This document shows positions 26,324 through 34,130 of a stretch of 64,000 nt of DNA, one piece after another. How positions within the stretch are numbered: the stretch's first letter is position 1; each line of letters starts with the position of its first letter. Source of the stretch: Stenotrophomonas maltophilia. Its GTDB lineage: Bacteria; Pseudomonadota; Gammaproteobacteria; Xanthomonadales; Xanthomonadaceae. The DNA is taken from assembly GCF_002799245.1 (NCBI RefSeq), contig NZ_NEQV01000002.1:186001-250000 (forward strand), given 5' to 3'. The notes beneath the pieces are model-generated. The model saw only the letters and a program-made list of their open reading frames with translations. It did not search any database and was not told where the DNA came from. The translations under genes were made by a program, and so were the position numbers.

Positions 26324-26560
26324 CGTTCGGCACGGCGCGCCGTCAATCGATGCAGCGCGAGGGGGCGTCGGGCGGGAGCAGTACTGATCCAACGGGTACA
26401 GGGAGCGCGGGGAACTGCCACTGGGGAGCGGCAGCCGCGCAGGTACCGACCGGATCCGGTCGCCGGTTGCGTCTGCGGGGATGGGGACGCAACCGGCAAC
26501 CTCTCTGAATGGGGGAGGCTGATCACGACACCTTCACATTTCCCGCTGAACGCGGGCAAA
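26323..26560 (+). ncRNA. Candidate structured RNA with CsrA/RsmA-type GGA motifs
   Basis: No credible ORF. Strong hairpins: 26405-26440 (GCGCGG, bulge GGAA, CTGCC, loop ACTGGGGAGC), 26448-26461 (GACCGGATCCGGTC), and 26463-26496 (CCGGTTGCGTC, loop TGCGGGGATGGG). A weaker stem at 26500-26518 also has a G-rich side. GTACAGGGA (26396-26404) matches the CsrA consensus RUACARGGA fully, and six more GGA triplets follow by 26517, several in loops or bulges. I see no U-rich terminator, so the 3' end is a guess. It could instead be a 5' leader of mltB. Confidence 0.4.
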
Positions 26561-26604
26561 TCGTTGTGATTCATGGTGTTAGGGGTTTTAATTCATCCAT
26601 GACC

Positions 26605-26622
26605 TGCTAACCTGCGACGATG
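26605..26622 (+). promoter_or_regulatory. Candidate leaderless promoter of mltB
   Basis: TGCTAACCT (26605-26613) fits an extended -10 element and its hexamer ends 6 nt before the mltB ATG. No Shine-Dalgarno is seen. If used, mltB mRNA would start at its start codon and the structured region upstream would be a separate transcript. Confidence 0.4.
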
Positions 26623-27765
26623 ATTCGACGCACTCTGGCCTGCATGCTCACCCTCGGCCTGGTCGCCTGCGCGACCCAGCCGAAGTCCCCACCGTCTTCG
26701 CCCCAGGCCAGCAGTACGCCGCGCCAACCCGCCGCCAGGGCCCAGGGCCCGGCCGAGGCCGCGCCCGAAGCCGCTGCTGCCACCGCGCCGCCGGTCGATC
26801 TCACCCCGGTGCCGTTCGAGGTCGCGCGGGCCCGCTTCATTGCCGATACCGCCAAGCGCTATGGCCTGAAGCCGGAGCAGATCAGCAGCGTGCTCGACCA
26901 GGCGCAGGTGCGCCAGCCGATCATCGCCGCCATGTCGCGCCCGGCCGAACGGGTCAAACCGTGGAATGAATACCGGCCGATGTTCATCAGCAAGGCGCGC
27001 ATCGACGGCGGCCGCGCGTTCCTGGCCCAGCACCGCGCTGAACTGGATCGCGTGCAGCAGCGCACCGGCGTGCCGGCCGAAGTGATCGTGGCGATCATCG
27101 GCGTGGAAACCAGCTACGGAAAGAATGCCGGCAGCCATCGCGTGCTTGATGCGCTGTACACGCTGGCGTTCTATTACCCGCGCAGCGGCGACCCGGCCAA
27201 GCTGGAACGCGAAGTGCGCCGCGAGCTGTTCTTCCGCGACGAGCTGGCCAAGCTGTTCGAGCTGGGCCGCGAAGAAAAGCTGGACATCACCACGCTCAAG
27301 GGCAGCTATGCCGGCGCGATGGGCATGGGCCAGTTCATGCCGTCCAGCTATCTGGATTACGCCGTGGACGGCAATGGCGACGGCCGTCGCGACCTGTTCA
27401 CCAGCTACGACGACGTGTTCTCGTCCATTGCCAACTACTTCGTGAAGAAGGGCGGCTGGGTGCGGGGTGGCCAGGTTGCCGTGCCGGCCACGCTGGCGCC
27501 GGGCCGCGAGGAATTCAACCCGACCGAATGGATGCCGACCTGGTCGCTGGCCGACCTGGCGCAACGTGGCTACCAGCCCAGCGCTGCGGTGCAGCCGGGC
27601 GCCACGGCCACGCCGGTCACGCTTGAAGGCAGTACCGGCAAGCAGTACTGGCTGGGCTTCCAGAACTACTACGCGATCACCCGCTACAACCTCTCGAAGA
27701 TGTACGCGATGGCCGTGTTCCAGTTGTCCCAGGCCATCGCCGGACAGGAGCTGCCCCCGGCATGA
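26620..27765 (+). CDS. mltB: Membrane-bound lytic murein transglycosylase B
   Basis: Cleaves the glycan backbone of peptidoglycan with 1,6-anhydro product. 381 residues. Lipobox LVACAT with C17, a low-complexity Ala/Pro linker to about residue 60, then the SLT_2 catalytic domain with E163 in IIGVETSYG and SYAGAMGMGQFMPSSY further on. The C-terminal part WLGFQNYYAITRYN is typical. The stop overlaps the rlpA start by 4 nt. Placed between the Rod genes and dacC, it belongs to the wall-remodelling set. Confidence 0.96.
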   Translation: MIRRTLACMLTLGLVACATQPKSPPSSPQASSTPRQPAARAQGPAEAAPEAAAATAPPVDLTPVPFEVARARFIADTAKRYGLKPEQISSVLDQAQVRQPIIAAMSRPAERVKPWNEYRPMFISKARIDGGRAFLAQHRAELDRVQQRTGVPAEVIVAIIGVETSYGKNAGSHRVLDALYTLAFYYPRSGDPAKLEREVRRELFFRDELAKLFELGREEKLDITTLKGSYAGAMGMGQFMPSSYLDYAVDGNGDGRRDLFTSYDDVFSSIANYFVKKGGWVRGGQVAVPATLAPGREEFNPTEWMPTWSLADLAQRGYQPSAAVQPGATATPVTLEGSTGKQYWLGFQNYYAITRYNLSKMYAMAVFQLSQAIAGQELPPA

Positions 27766-29033
27766 ACATCAGATGGCTGGTACCAGGCTTGATCGTCCTC
27801 GCGCTGGCTGCCTGCAGCAGCGCGCCGAAGAAGCCGGCCACGGCCGGCCACGGTGGCAAGTCCAGCGGCACGCTGGTGCAGGGGCGCGGCTCGCGCCCGG
27901 CACACTGCCCGGAAGGTTCGCCGTACGCGGCGGCCAAGGAAGACCTGAGCACCCGCGGCAACTACACCGCCGGTGGCCTGTACAAGCCGGGCGTGCGTGA
28001 CAGCACGCCGGACTACATTCCCAACGTTGCCTGCATTCCCGAGCCGGAAGTGACCGCCGAGGAACGCTCGGCCATCGGCAACAAGACGCCCTACGTGGTG
28101 CTGGGCAAGTCGTACAAGGTGCTTGACGACACCCGCAACTACGTCGAGCGCGGCACCGCCTCCTACTACGGCGCCAAGTTCCATGGCCGCCTGACCTCCA
28201 ACCGCGAGGTCTACGACATGTACCAGTTCACCGCCGCGCACAAGACGCTGCCGTTGCCCAGCTTCGCCCGCGTGACCAACCTGGACAACGGCGAGTCGGT
28301 GATCGTGCGCGTCAACGATCGCGGCCCGTTCCACGATGGTCGCGTGGTCGACCTCAGCTATGCCGCCGCCGTGCGCCTGGGCATCACCCAGCGCGGCACC
28401 GGCAATGTGGAAGTGCGCGCGCTGCAGCCGGGCGAGAGCAACCTGATGGCGCAGAAACCATCGCGCCGGGAACGCCGCGCCGCTGAAGCGGCCGCCGCGA
28501 CCGCCGTGGCCAGTGCACGCCCGGCGCCGACCGCGCGTGCAACCGCCGACAGCGACATTGATCGCCTGGTCAAGGGCCTGCCGGCCGATGGCATGCCGGC
28601 ACGTGGCCAGCCGGCCACCACCCAGGGCGTGGCCAGCACCGTGCCGGACGTGGCGGTCAGCAGCCTGCCGCCGAGTGCGCCGCCGCTGCGCAGCACTGCA
28701 CCTGCAACGGTTGCCGCCGCCAGCACCGCGCCGCGACCCGTCGCACCGGCAGCGGTGCGCACCGCCACACCGGCGGCCCCCAGCCTGTCGCAGCAGGTGG
28801 TGGGCGAGGTGATGGTGCAGGTCGCCAGCTTCTCCAGCCGCGACAATGCCAACCGCGCAATGGGCCAGCTCAACGCCGCCGGCATCGTCGGCGCGACCAT
28901 CAGCGACATCGCGGCCGGTGGCCGCACGCTGTTCCGCCTGCGCGTTCCCGCCAACGACCATGCCAGTGCCGCGGAACTTGTCGGCCGCATCGCGGGTCTG
29001 GGCCTGGGTTCGCCGCAGATCGTCAAGGATTGA
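27762..29033 (+). CDS. rlpA: RlpA septal lytic transglycosylase with SPOR domain
   Basis: RlpA acts on denuded glycans at the septum (shown in Pseudomonas). 423 residues: lipobox LAACSS with C18, double-psi beta-barrel domain about residues 125-225 (GTASYYGAKFHGRLTSN, then VRVNDRGPFHDGRVVDLS with the catalytic-type Asp), a long Ala/Pro/Thr linker and a C-terminal SPOR domain from about residue 345 (VMVQVASFSSRDNANRAM) for binding denuded septal peptidoglycan. It overlaps mltB by 4 nt and is followed after 100 nt by dacC. Confidence 0.96.
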   Translation: MNIRWLVPGLIVLALAACSSAPKKPATAGHGGKSSGTLVQGRGSRPAHCPEGSPYAAAKEDLSTRGNYTAGGLYKPGVRDSTPDYIPNVACIPEPEVTAEERSAIGNKTPYVVLGKSYKVLDDTRNYVERGTASYYGAKFHGRLTSNREVYDMYQFTAAHKTLPLPSFARVTNLDNGESVIVRVNDRGPFHDGRVVDLSYAAAVRLGITQRGTGNVEVRALQPGESNLMAQKPSRRERRAAEAAAATAVASARPAPTARATADSDIDRLVKGLPADGMPARGQPATTQGVASTVPDVAVSSLPPSAPPLRSTAPATVAAASTAPRPVAPAAVRTATPAAPSLSQQVVGEVMVQVASFSSRDNANRAMGQLNAAGIVGATISDIAAGGRTLFRLRVPANDHASAAELVGRIAGLGLGSPQIVKD

Positions 29034-29133
29034 TCCGCCCGGGCCGGTGCTGCCGGCCCATGCTCCCCCGGCCTTACAATGGCCGTTACGTTCCACCCTC
29101 CATTCCCGGCCGTCCCCTGGAGCCTGCTGTCCA

Positions 29134-30354
29134 ATGAATTTCCGTTCCGCCGCCACCGCCCTGGCCGCCACCCTGGTGGTGGGCCTGGCTTCCGCCCAGA
29201 CTCCGCTGCCGACTCCGGCCACGCCGGCGCCTGCCGCCGCCGCTGCTGCCCCGGCCACCGTCGCCACTCCGCCGGCCCCGGCACCGAGCGTGTCCAAGGC
29301 CTGGGTCCTGATGGATTACGCCACCGGCCAGGTACTGGCTGGCGAGAACGTCCACGAGCAGCTGGCCCCGGCCAGCATCACCAAGGTGATGACGTCCTAC
29401 GTGATCGCCGCCGAGGTCAAGAACGGCAAGGTCCGTGCGGATGACCAGGTGATGATGAGCGAGCGCGCCTGGCGCGAAGGCGGTGCGGGTACCGACGGCA
29501 GCTACAGCGGCTTCCCGGTCAACCAGACTGCACGCCTGGAAGACATGGAAAAGGGCATGGCGATCCAGTCCGGCAATGACGCCGCGATCGCCCTGGCCGA
29601 GCACGTGGCCGGCAGCGAAGAAGCCTTCGCGTCGCTGATGAACAGCTACGCCGCCAAGATCGGCATGAAGGACTCGCACTTCGTCAATGCCCACGGCCTG
29701 ACCGCCGAAGGCCACCACAGCACCGCCTACGACCTGGCGCTGCTGGGCCGCGCGATGGTGCGTGATTACCCGGAAACCTACGCGTACAACAAGATCAAGG
29801 AATTCCAGGTCGGCAACATCAAGCAGCCGAACCGCAACCTGCTGCTGTGGCGCGATGGCAGCGTGGACGGCATCAAGACCGGCCACACCTCCGAAGCCGG
29901 CTACTGCCTGATGAGCTCGGCCCAGCGTGGTGACCAGCGCCTGATCGCCGTGGTGCTGGGCGGGGCGTCGGAGAAGCAGCGTGCCGACGACAGCCTGGCC
30001 CTGCTGAACTGGGGCTTCCGCTTCTTCGAGACCCACCGCCTGTATGAACCGGGCAAGGCCGTGGCCGAGCACAAGGTGTGGAAGGGCACCACCGACAAGG
30101 TGCAGCTGGGCGTGGCCCAGCCGATGCTGGTGAGCGTGCCGCGCGGCCGCTACAACGATCTGAAGCCGAGCATCGATGTGCCCAAGACCCTGGAGGCACC
30201 GTTCACCGCCGGCCAGCAGATCGGCACTGTGAAGGTCACCCTGGATGGCAAGGTCATCGCCGAGGCACCGCTGGTGGCCGTGGCCGCCGTCGAGCAGGCC
30301 GGCTTCTTCAAGCGCCTGTGGGACAGCTTCTGGATGTGGTGGGAATCGGAATGA
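29134..30354 (+). CDS. dacC: D-alanyl-D-alanine carboxypeptidase (PBP5/6 type)
   Basis: Removes the terminal D-Ala from peptidoglycan stem peptides. 406 residues. Signal peptide ends near residue 21 (GLASAQ), followed by an Ala/Pro-rich linker. Catalytic motifs: S81-I-T-K84, SGN in QSGNDAAIALAEH, and KTG in IKTGHTSEAGYC. The C-terminal PBP5 domain and the final amphipathic helix (FFKRLWDSFWMWWES) anchor it to the membrane surface. The start at MNFRSA gives the signal peptide; the much longer frame from 28846 overlaps rlpA. Confidence 0.96.
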   Translation: MNFRSAATALAATLVVGLASAQTPLPTPATPAPAAAAAAPATVATPPAPAPSVSKAWVLMDYATGQVLAGENVHEQLAPASITKVMTSYVIAAEVKNGKVRADDQVMMSERAWREGGAGTDGSYSGFPVNQTARLEDMEKGMAIQSGNDAAIALAEHVAGSEEAFASLMNSYAAKIGMKDSHFVNAHGLTAEGHHSTAYDLALLGRAMVRDYPETYAYNKIKEFQVGNIKQPNRNLLLWRDGSVDGIKTGHTSEAGYCLMSSAQRGDQRLIAVVLGGASEKQRADDSLALLNWGFRFFETHRLYEPGKAVAEHKVWKGTTDKVQLGVAQPMLVSVPRGRYNDLKPSIDVPKTLEAPFTAGQQIGTVKVTLDGKVIAEAPLVAVAAVEQAGFFKRLWDSFWMWWESE

Positions 30355-30377
30355 TCCACGCCCCGGCGTGGTGAACG

Positions 30378-30404
30378 AAAAGGCCGGCGAATGCCGGCCT
30401 TTTC
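30378..30404 (+). terminator. Rho-independent terminator of dacC
   Basis: AAAAGGCCGGC, loop GAAT, GCCGGCCTTTT; directly followed by a long palindrome. Confidence 0.9.
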
Positions 30405-30407
30405 CAT

Positions 30408-30485
30408 AAAGGGGACGGAGGGGATTAAGTCGTTTGTGGCACAGTCCGCCGTGCCACAAACGACTTAATCCCCTCCGTCCCCTTT
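30408..30485. repeat. Near-perfect 78-bp palindrome (AAAGGGGACGG family)
   Basis: The 35-bp arms 30408-30442 and 30451-30485 are fully complementary; the 8-nt centre is AGTCCGCC. It starts AAAGGGGACGGAGGGGATTA. A related copy without the centre lies at 36362-36428. It lies between the convergent dacC and the LpxR-like gene, ending 6 nt from the latter's stop codon. Confidence 0.95.
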
Positions 30486-30491
30486 TTGAGC

Positions 30492-31565
30492 TTACAGCGA
30501 GCGGCTGATGGTGAAGCTGCCGAACACCGGCGATTGGCGTTGGCCGTTGAATTCGCGGGTGCTGTGGTAGCGCGCCACCGCGAATTTCCAGCGCCCGCGC
30601 ATGACGGCGATGCCGTAGCCGCCCTGGGCGACCACGTGGCGCTTGTCCACGCTGTGGCTGTTGCGGAAGGTGTTGCCGTCCAGGGTGATGTCGCGGATCA
30701 CCCAGGCGGCGTCGGTGGTCGCGAACAGGTGCCACGACCAGCCGCTGGGCCGGCCACCGCGGGTCGGTGCGGTGTTCTCGCCGGCCGGGCGCAGCGGCGT
30801 GCTGCCGAAGTCGTCGGGCAGCTTCCAGCCGAAGCGCACTTCGCCACCGGCGTTGGCCTTGGTTTCCAGGTTGCCGATCGCACCGCCGTAGTGGCTGATC
30901 GCATCCCAGCCCCAGCCGCCGGCATTGACGCTGGCATCGGCCGGCCAGCGCCGCATGCGCTCATGGGTCAGCATGAACACCGGCTCGTTGTGCAGCTGGT
31001 TGTCCCAGCCCTCGAACTTCTTGTCGCCCAGGATGTTGTGCACCGCGTCCTGCACCTGCTTGCCCTGTGCCCAGGGGCCGACCACGCCCACCGCCAGCTG
31101 GGTGGTCTGCAGGCGGTCGCCGCTGCGTGCGTTGAAGCCGAAGCTGGCCAGCAGCACGCCGGCATACGGGCGGTCGTCCTCGATCAGGTCGCGGCGGGTC
31201 GGGTCGGTCGGGGTGAAGATGCCCTGGCCGATGCTGAAGATCATGTTCTGCTGCTCGAACCGGCCCGGGTGCAGGCCTTCCAGGTACTGGTTCACCCAGC
31301 GCGCCATGCGCGGCAGGCAGGGGTCGTCGGTGTAGTCGACCAGGTTCGGCGAGACCAGGGTCAGCTGCGCGCCGTTGGTATAGCCCTGGTCCTGGTGGCG
31401 GCCGCCGAACAGGTCGTTGTCGACGCGGAAGTTGATCTGCGGCGGGTGGTCGCGCATCGCGTCCGGGCCACATTGTTCGGCCGCCTGGGCGGCAAGGGGG
31501 AGGGCAGCGGCCAGCAGGCCGGTCAGCCCGAGGGCTGCGACACTACGCATGGATGGAATGCTCAT
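30492..31565 (-). CDS. LpxR-like lipid A 3'-O-deacylase family outer-membrane protein (DUF2219)
   Basis: 357 residues with a signal peptide (cut near AAQAAEQ, residue 29). The mature protein starts with the strongly conserved INFRVDNDLFGGRHQDQGYTNG, then DDRPYAGVL and LTHERMRRWP further on, which are the active-site regions of LpxR/DUF2219 proteins (Asn, Asp, Ser/Thr and His residues around the barrel lumen). An outer-membrane beta-barrel ending in an aromatic or hydrophobic residue is expected, and the C-terminus ISRSL fits roughly. Activity on lipid A is inferred from the family only. Confidence 0.85.
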   Translation of the reverse strand: MSIPSMRSVAALGLTGLLAAALPLAAQAAEQCGPDAMRDHPPQINFRVDNDLFGGRHQDQGYTNGAQLTLVSPNLVDYTDDPCLPRMARWVNQYLEGLHPGRFEQQNMIFSIGQGIFTPTDPTRRDLIEDDRPYAGVLLASFGFNARSGDRLQTTQLAVGVVGPWAQGKQVQDAVHNILGDKKFEGWDNQLHNEPVFMLTHERMRRWPADASVNAGGWGWDAISHYGGAIGNLETKANAGGEVRFGWKLPDDFGSTPLRPAGENTAPTRGGRPSGWSWHLFATTDAAWVIRDITLDGNTFRNSHSVDKRHVVAQGGYGIAVMRGRWKFAVARYHSTREFNGQRQSPVFGSFTISRSL

Positions 31566-31880
31566 GGGGAAGGGGGCGGTTATCTGTCGTTCTATGCAAC
31601 GCTACGGTACTCGCGCCCGTGTGTCGGAACGAGCACGTCCGGATCACTTGTCTGTTCCGAAAACAACATTGTCCTGCCGACACAATTCGTTACTCGCGTG
31701 CGCATCGGGACCATTGCGTGAAGGCGGCCGCAGGGCGCCCGGCCGGTGCGGAAGGGGAGGGCTGCAGTCAGCTGCCGTTTGGCTTGTGGGAGGGGCCGTT
31801 AGTGCCGCCTGCAACGCAGCAGACCGCCGGTGCCGCTTTTGACTTTGATGAATACTCTTGGGTTTGTTGCCCTGCGGCCC
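31566..31880. other. Intergenic region without recognised gene
   Basis: About 315 nt between the divergent LpxR-like gene and ybeD. TTGACT at 31839-31844 is a -35-like box, but without a good partner. I see no conserved hairpin, repeat or small ORF with a ribosome site. The LpxR-like promoter should be here, in the less GC-rich part near 31650-31690. Confidence 0.5.
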
Positions 31881-31895
31881 GATAATGGGGCCATG
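31858..31895 (+). promoter_or_regulatory. Candidate leaderless promoter of ybeD-lipB
   Basis: GATAAT (31881-31886) lies 6 nt before the ybeD ATG; TTGGGT (31858-31863) is a weak -35 box 17 nt upstream. No Shine-Dalgarno sequence. The arrangement matches that at ubiE. Confidence 0.5.
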
Positions 31896-32171
31896 GAAAT
31901 CAAGTCCGACAACCCCGACCACGGCTTCCAGTTCCCCGGCCAGTTCGAGCTCAGCGCCATGGGCCCGGCCAACCGCGGCCTGGAACATGAGCTTCCCCGC
32001 CTGCTGCTGGCTGCCGGCATCGATGTGGTGAACGAACGCATCAGCTGGAAGCATTCGTCCAACGGCAAGTACGTATCGGTGCGCCTGGTGTTCAAGGCCG
32101 AAAACCGCGAACAGTACGACCTGGCCCATCAGGCGCTGCGCGACCACCCGGAAGTGAAGTGGACGCTGTAG
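31893..32171 (+). CDS. ybeD: DUF493/YbeD family protein
   Basis: 92 residues, ACT-like alpha/beta fold family linked to lipoate metabolism by gene order in many proteobacteria, as here directly upstream of lipB and lipA. The conserved start [14 protein letters not shown] and the end [11 protein letters not shown] are visible. Molecular function is not known. lipB starts 13 nt before its stop. Confidence 0.92.
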   Translation: MEIKSDNPDHGFQFPGQFELSAMGPANRGLEHELPRLLLAAGIDVVNERISWKHSSNGKYVSVRLVFKAENREQYDLAHQALRDHPEVKWTL

Positions 32172-32869
32172 CCGACAGTTGCCTGGCCGAAGCCGCCCCG
32201 GAAGACCGCGCGCCGCGTCCTGCGGTGGTCCGCGATCTCGGCCGCCAGGCCTATGAGCCGGTCTGGCGCGCCATGCAGCGCTTCACCGACCAGCGCAGCG
32301 ATGCCGATGCCGATGAGCTGTGGGTGGTCGAGCACGATCCGGTGTTCACCCTGGGCCAGGCCGGCAAGGATGAGCATGTGCTGGCGCCGGGCGACATTCC
32401 GGTGCTCCATGTGGACCGCGGCGGCCAGGTGACCTATCACGGTCCCGGCCAGATCGTGGTCTATCCACTGCTGCGCCTGCCGCGGCTGGGCATCGGAGTG
32501 CGCGACTACGTGTGCCGCATCGAGCAGGCCCTCATCGATACGCTGGCCGAGTGGAACATCGGCGCCGAACGCCGCGAGGGCGCCCCGGGCGTCTACGTCG
32601 GTGGCGCCAAGATCGCCGCGCTCGGCATCCGCGTGCGCCGCGGCTGCACCTTCCATGGCCTGGCCTTCAACGTGGCCATGGACCTGGAGCCCTTCCACCG
32701 CATCAACCCCTGTGGCTATCAGGGGTTGCAGGTGACCTCGGTGCTAGACTTGGGCGGTCCCTCCGGGATGGAGGCCGTCAAGCCGGTGCTGCTGGACCAC
32801 CTGGCCCGCCAGTTTGGCCTGCTGCTGCAGCACACGCCCGAACTGCCCGATCTTTCTGCGGCCGCCTGA
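32159..32869 (+). CDS. lipB: Octanoyltransferase LipB
   Basis: Transfers octanoyl from ACP to lipoyl domains. 236 residues from a GTG start that overlaps ybeD. Substrate-site motifs are [12 protein letters not shown] (near 87-98), the catalytic Lys K151 ([10 protein letters not shown]) and thioester Cys C185 (INPCGY). The first 22 residues are not conserved, and a later start is possible, but no better ribosome site is seen. lipA follows after 18 nt. Confidence 0.95.
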   Translation: MDAVADSCLAEAAPEDRAPRPAVVRDLGRQAYEPVWRAMQRFTDQRSDADADELWVVEHDPVFTLGQAGKDEHVLAPGDIPVLHVDRGGQVTYHGPGQIVVYPLLRLPRLGIGVRDYVCRIEQALIDTLAEWNIGAERREGAPGVYVGGAKIAALGIRVRRGCTFHGLAFNVAMDLEPFHRINPCGYQGLQVTSVLDLGGPSGMEAVKPVLLDHLARQFGLLLQHTPELPDLSAAA

Positions 32870-32887
32870 CCGCCCCCCGGAACTGCC

Positions 32888-33898
32888 ATGACTGAAACCA
32901 CCGCCCGTTCCATTCCCCTGCAGATCGTGCAGGGCGATTCCCCGTCCGCCGCGCCGTTGCAGGCCGGGGTCAAGCAGCTGGGCGGTGACAAGATCAACCG
33001 TTCGCCGGTGCAGTTCGCCGATGCGCCGGTGTTGCGCAAGCCGTCCTGGATCCGCGTGCGCATTCCCTCGGGCAATGCCGTGCAGAACCTGAAGGCCAAG
33101 CTGCGCGAGAACCGCCTGGTGACGGTGTGCGAGGAAGCCAGCTGCCCGAACATCCACGAGTGCTTCGGCCATGGCACCGCCACCTTCATGATCCTCGGCG
33201 AGGTCTGCACCCGGCGCTGCTCGTTCTGCGACGTGGCCCACGGCCGCCCGAAGCCGCCGGATGCCAACGAGCCGGCCAGCCTCGGCCAGACCGTGGCCGA
33301 CATGGGCCTGAAGTACGTGGTGGTGACCAGCGTCGACCGCGATGACCTGCGCGATGGCGGTGCCCAGCACTTCGTCGACTGCATCAGTGCCATCCGCGCG
33401 AAGTCGCCGGGCACCCGCATCGAAGTGCTGACCCCGGACTTCCGCGGCAAGGGCCGCATGGAGCGCGCGCTGGAGATCCTGGCGCAGAACCCGCCGGATG
33501 TGTTCAACCACAACATCGAGACCGTGCCGGACCTGTACCGCAACGTGCGCCCGGGTGCGGACTACCAGTGGTCGCTGAACCTGCTGAAGAACTTCAAGGC
33601 GCAGCACCCGGACGTGCCGACCAAGAGCGGCATCATGCTGGGCCTGGGCGAAGAGTTCGAACAGATCAAGGCCACCATGCGCGACCTGCGCGCGCATGAC
33701 GTGGACATGATCACCATCGGCCAGTACCTGCAGCCGACCGCGCATCACCACCCGGTGCTGAAGTACTGGACCCCCGAGGACTACAAGGCGCTGGAAGACT
33801 ACGGCTACGAGCTGGGCTTCAGCCACGTGGCGTCCGGCCCGATGGTGCGCTCGTCCTACCACGCCGACGTGCAGGCCAAGGGCGCCGGCGTCCGGTAA
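32888..33898 (+). CDS. lipA: Lipoyl synthase LipA
   Basis: Radical SAM enzyme that inserts two sulfurs into protein-bound octanoyl groups. 336 residues. Both iron-sulfur sites are complete: C81, C86, C92 (auxiliary cluster; [12 protein letters not shown]) and C107, C111, C114 (radical [11 protein letters not shown]). The C-terminal RSSYHAD segment carries the Ser that ligates the auxiliary cluster. It completes the ybeD-lipB-lipA operon. Confidence 0.98.
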   Translation: MTETTARSIPLQIVQGDSPSAAPLQAGVKQLGGDKINRSPVQFADAPVLRKPSWIRVRIPSGNAVQNLKAKLRENRLVTVCEEASCPNIHECFGHGTATFMILGEVCTRRCSFCDVAHGRPKPPDANEPASLGQTVADMGLKYVVVTSVDRDDLRDGGAQHFVDCISAIRAKSPGTRIEVLTPDFRGKGRMERALEILAQNPPDVFNHNIETVPDLYRNVRPGADYQWSLNLLKNFKAQHPDVPTKSGIMLGLGEEFEQIKATMRDLRAHDVDMITIGQYLQPTAHHHPVLKYWTPEDYKALEDYGYELGFSHVASGPMVRSSYHADVQAKGAGVR

Positions 33899-34130
33899 GT
33901 GGTTGCCGCCGGGCCATGGCCCGGCGCTGCCAATGGGTGCCACCCCCCCTGGTGGATGCGGGCCGTTGGTCCGCACGCCTTCGCCTGCATTCACAATTTG
34001 CTACACCGGCCCCGCTAGGCTGGTTTTCCACCGAGCGTGGCCGAGTGACAAACCCGGCAACTTTCGGCACTGTCGTGGTGTCTGAACACCCTGCAGTCTC
34101 CCCCTTGGCAAGGCGCCTTCGAGCACGTCA

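Noticed and set aside
25895..26508. Small open frames on both strands between the rodA paralog and mltB
   Set aside because: They read through SMAG and inverted-repeat DNA, have no ribosome sites and no conserved content.
26521..26600. Intrinsic terminator for the candidate RNA
   Set aside because: CCCGC-TGAAC-GCGGG has only a 5-bp stem and is followed by CAAATCG rather than a T run, so it is not called.
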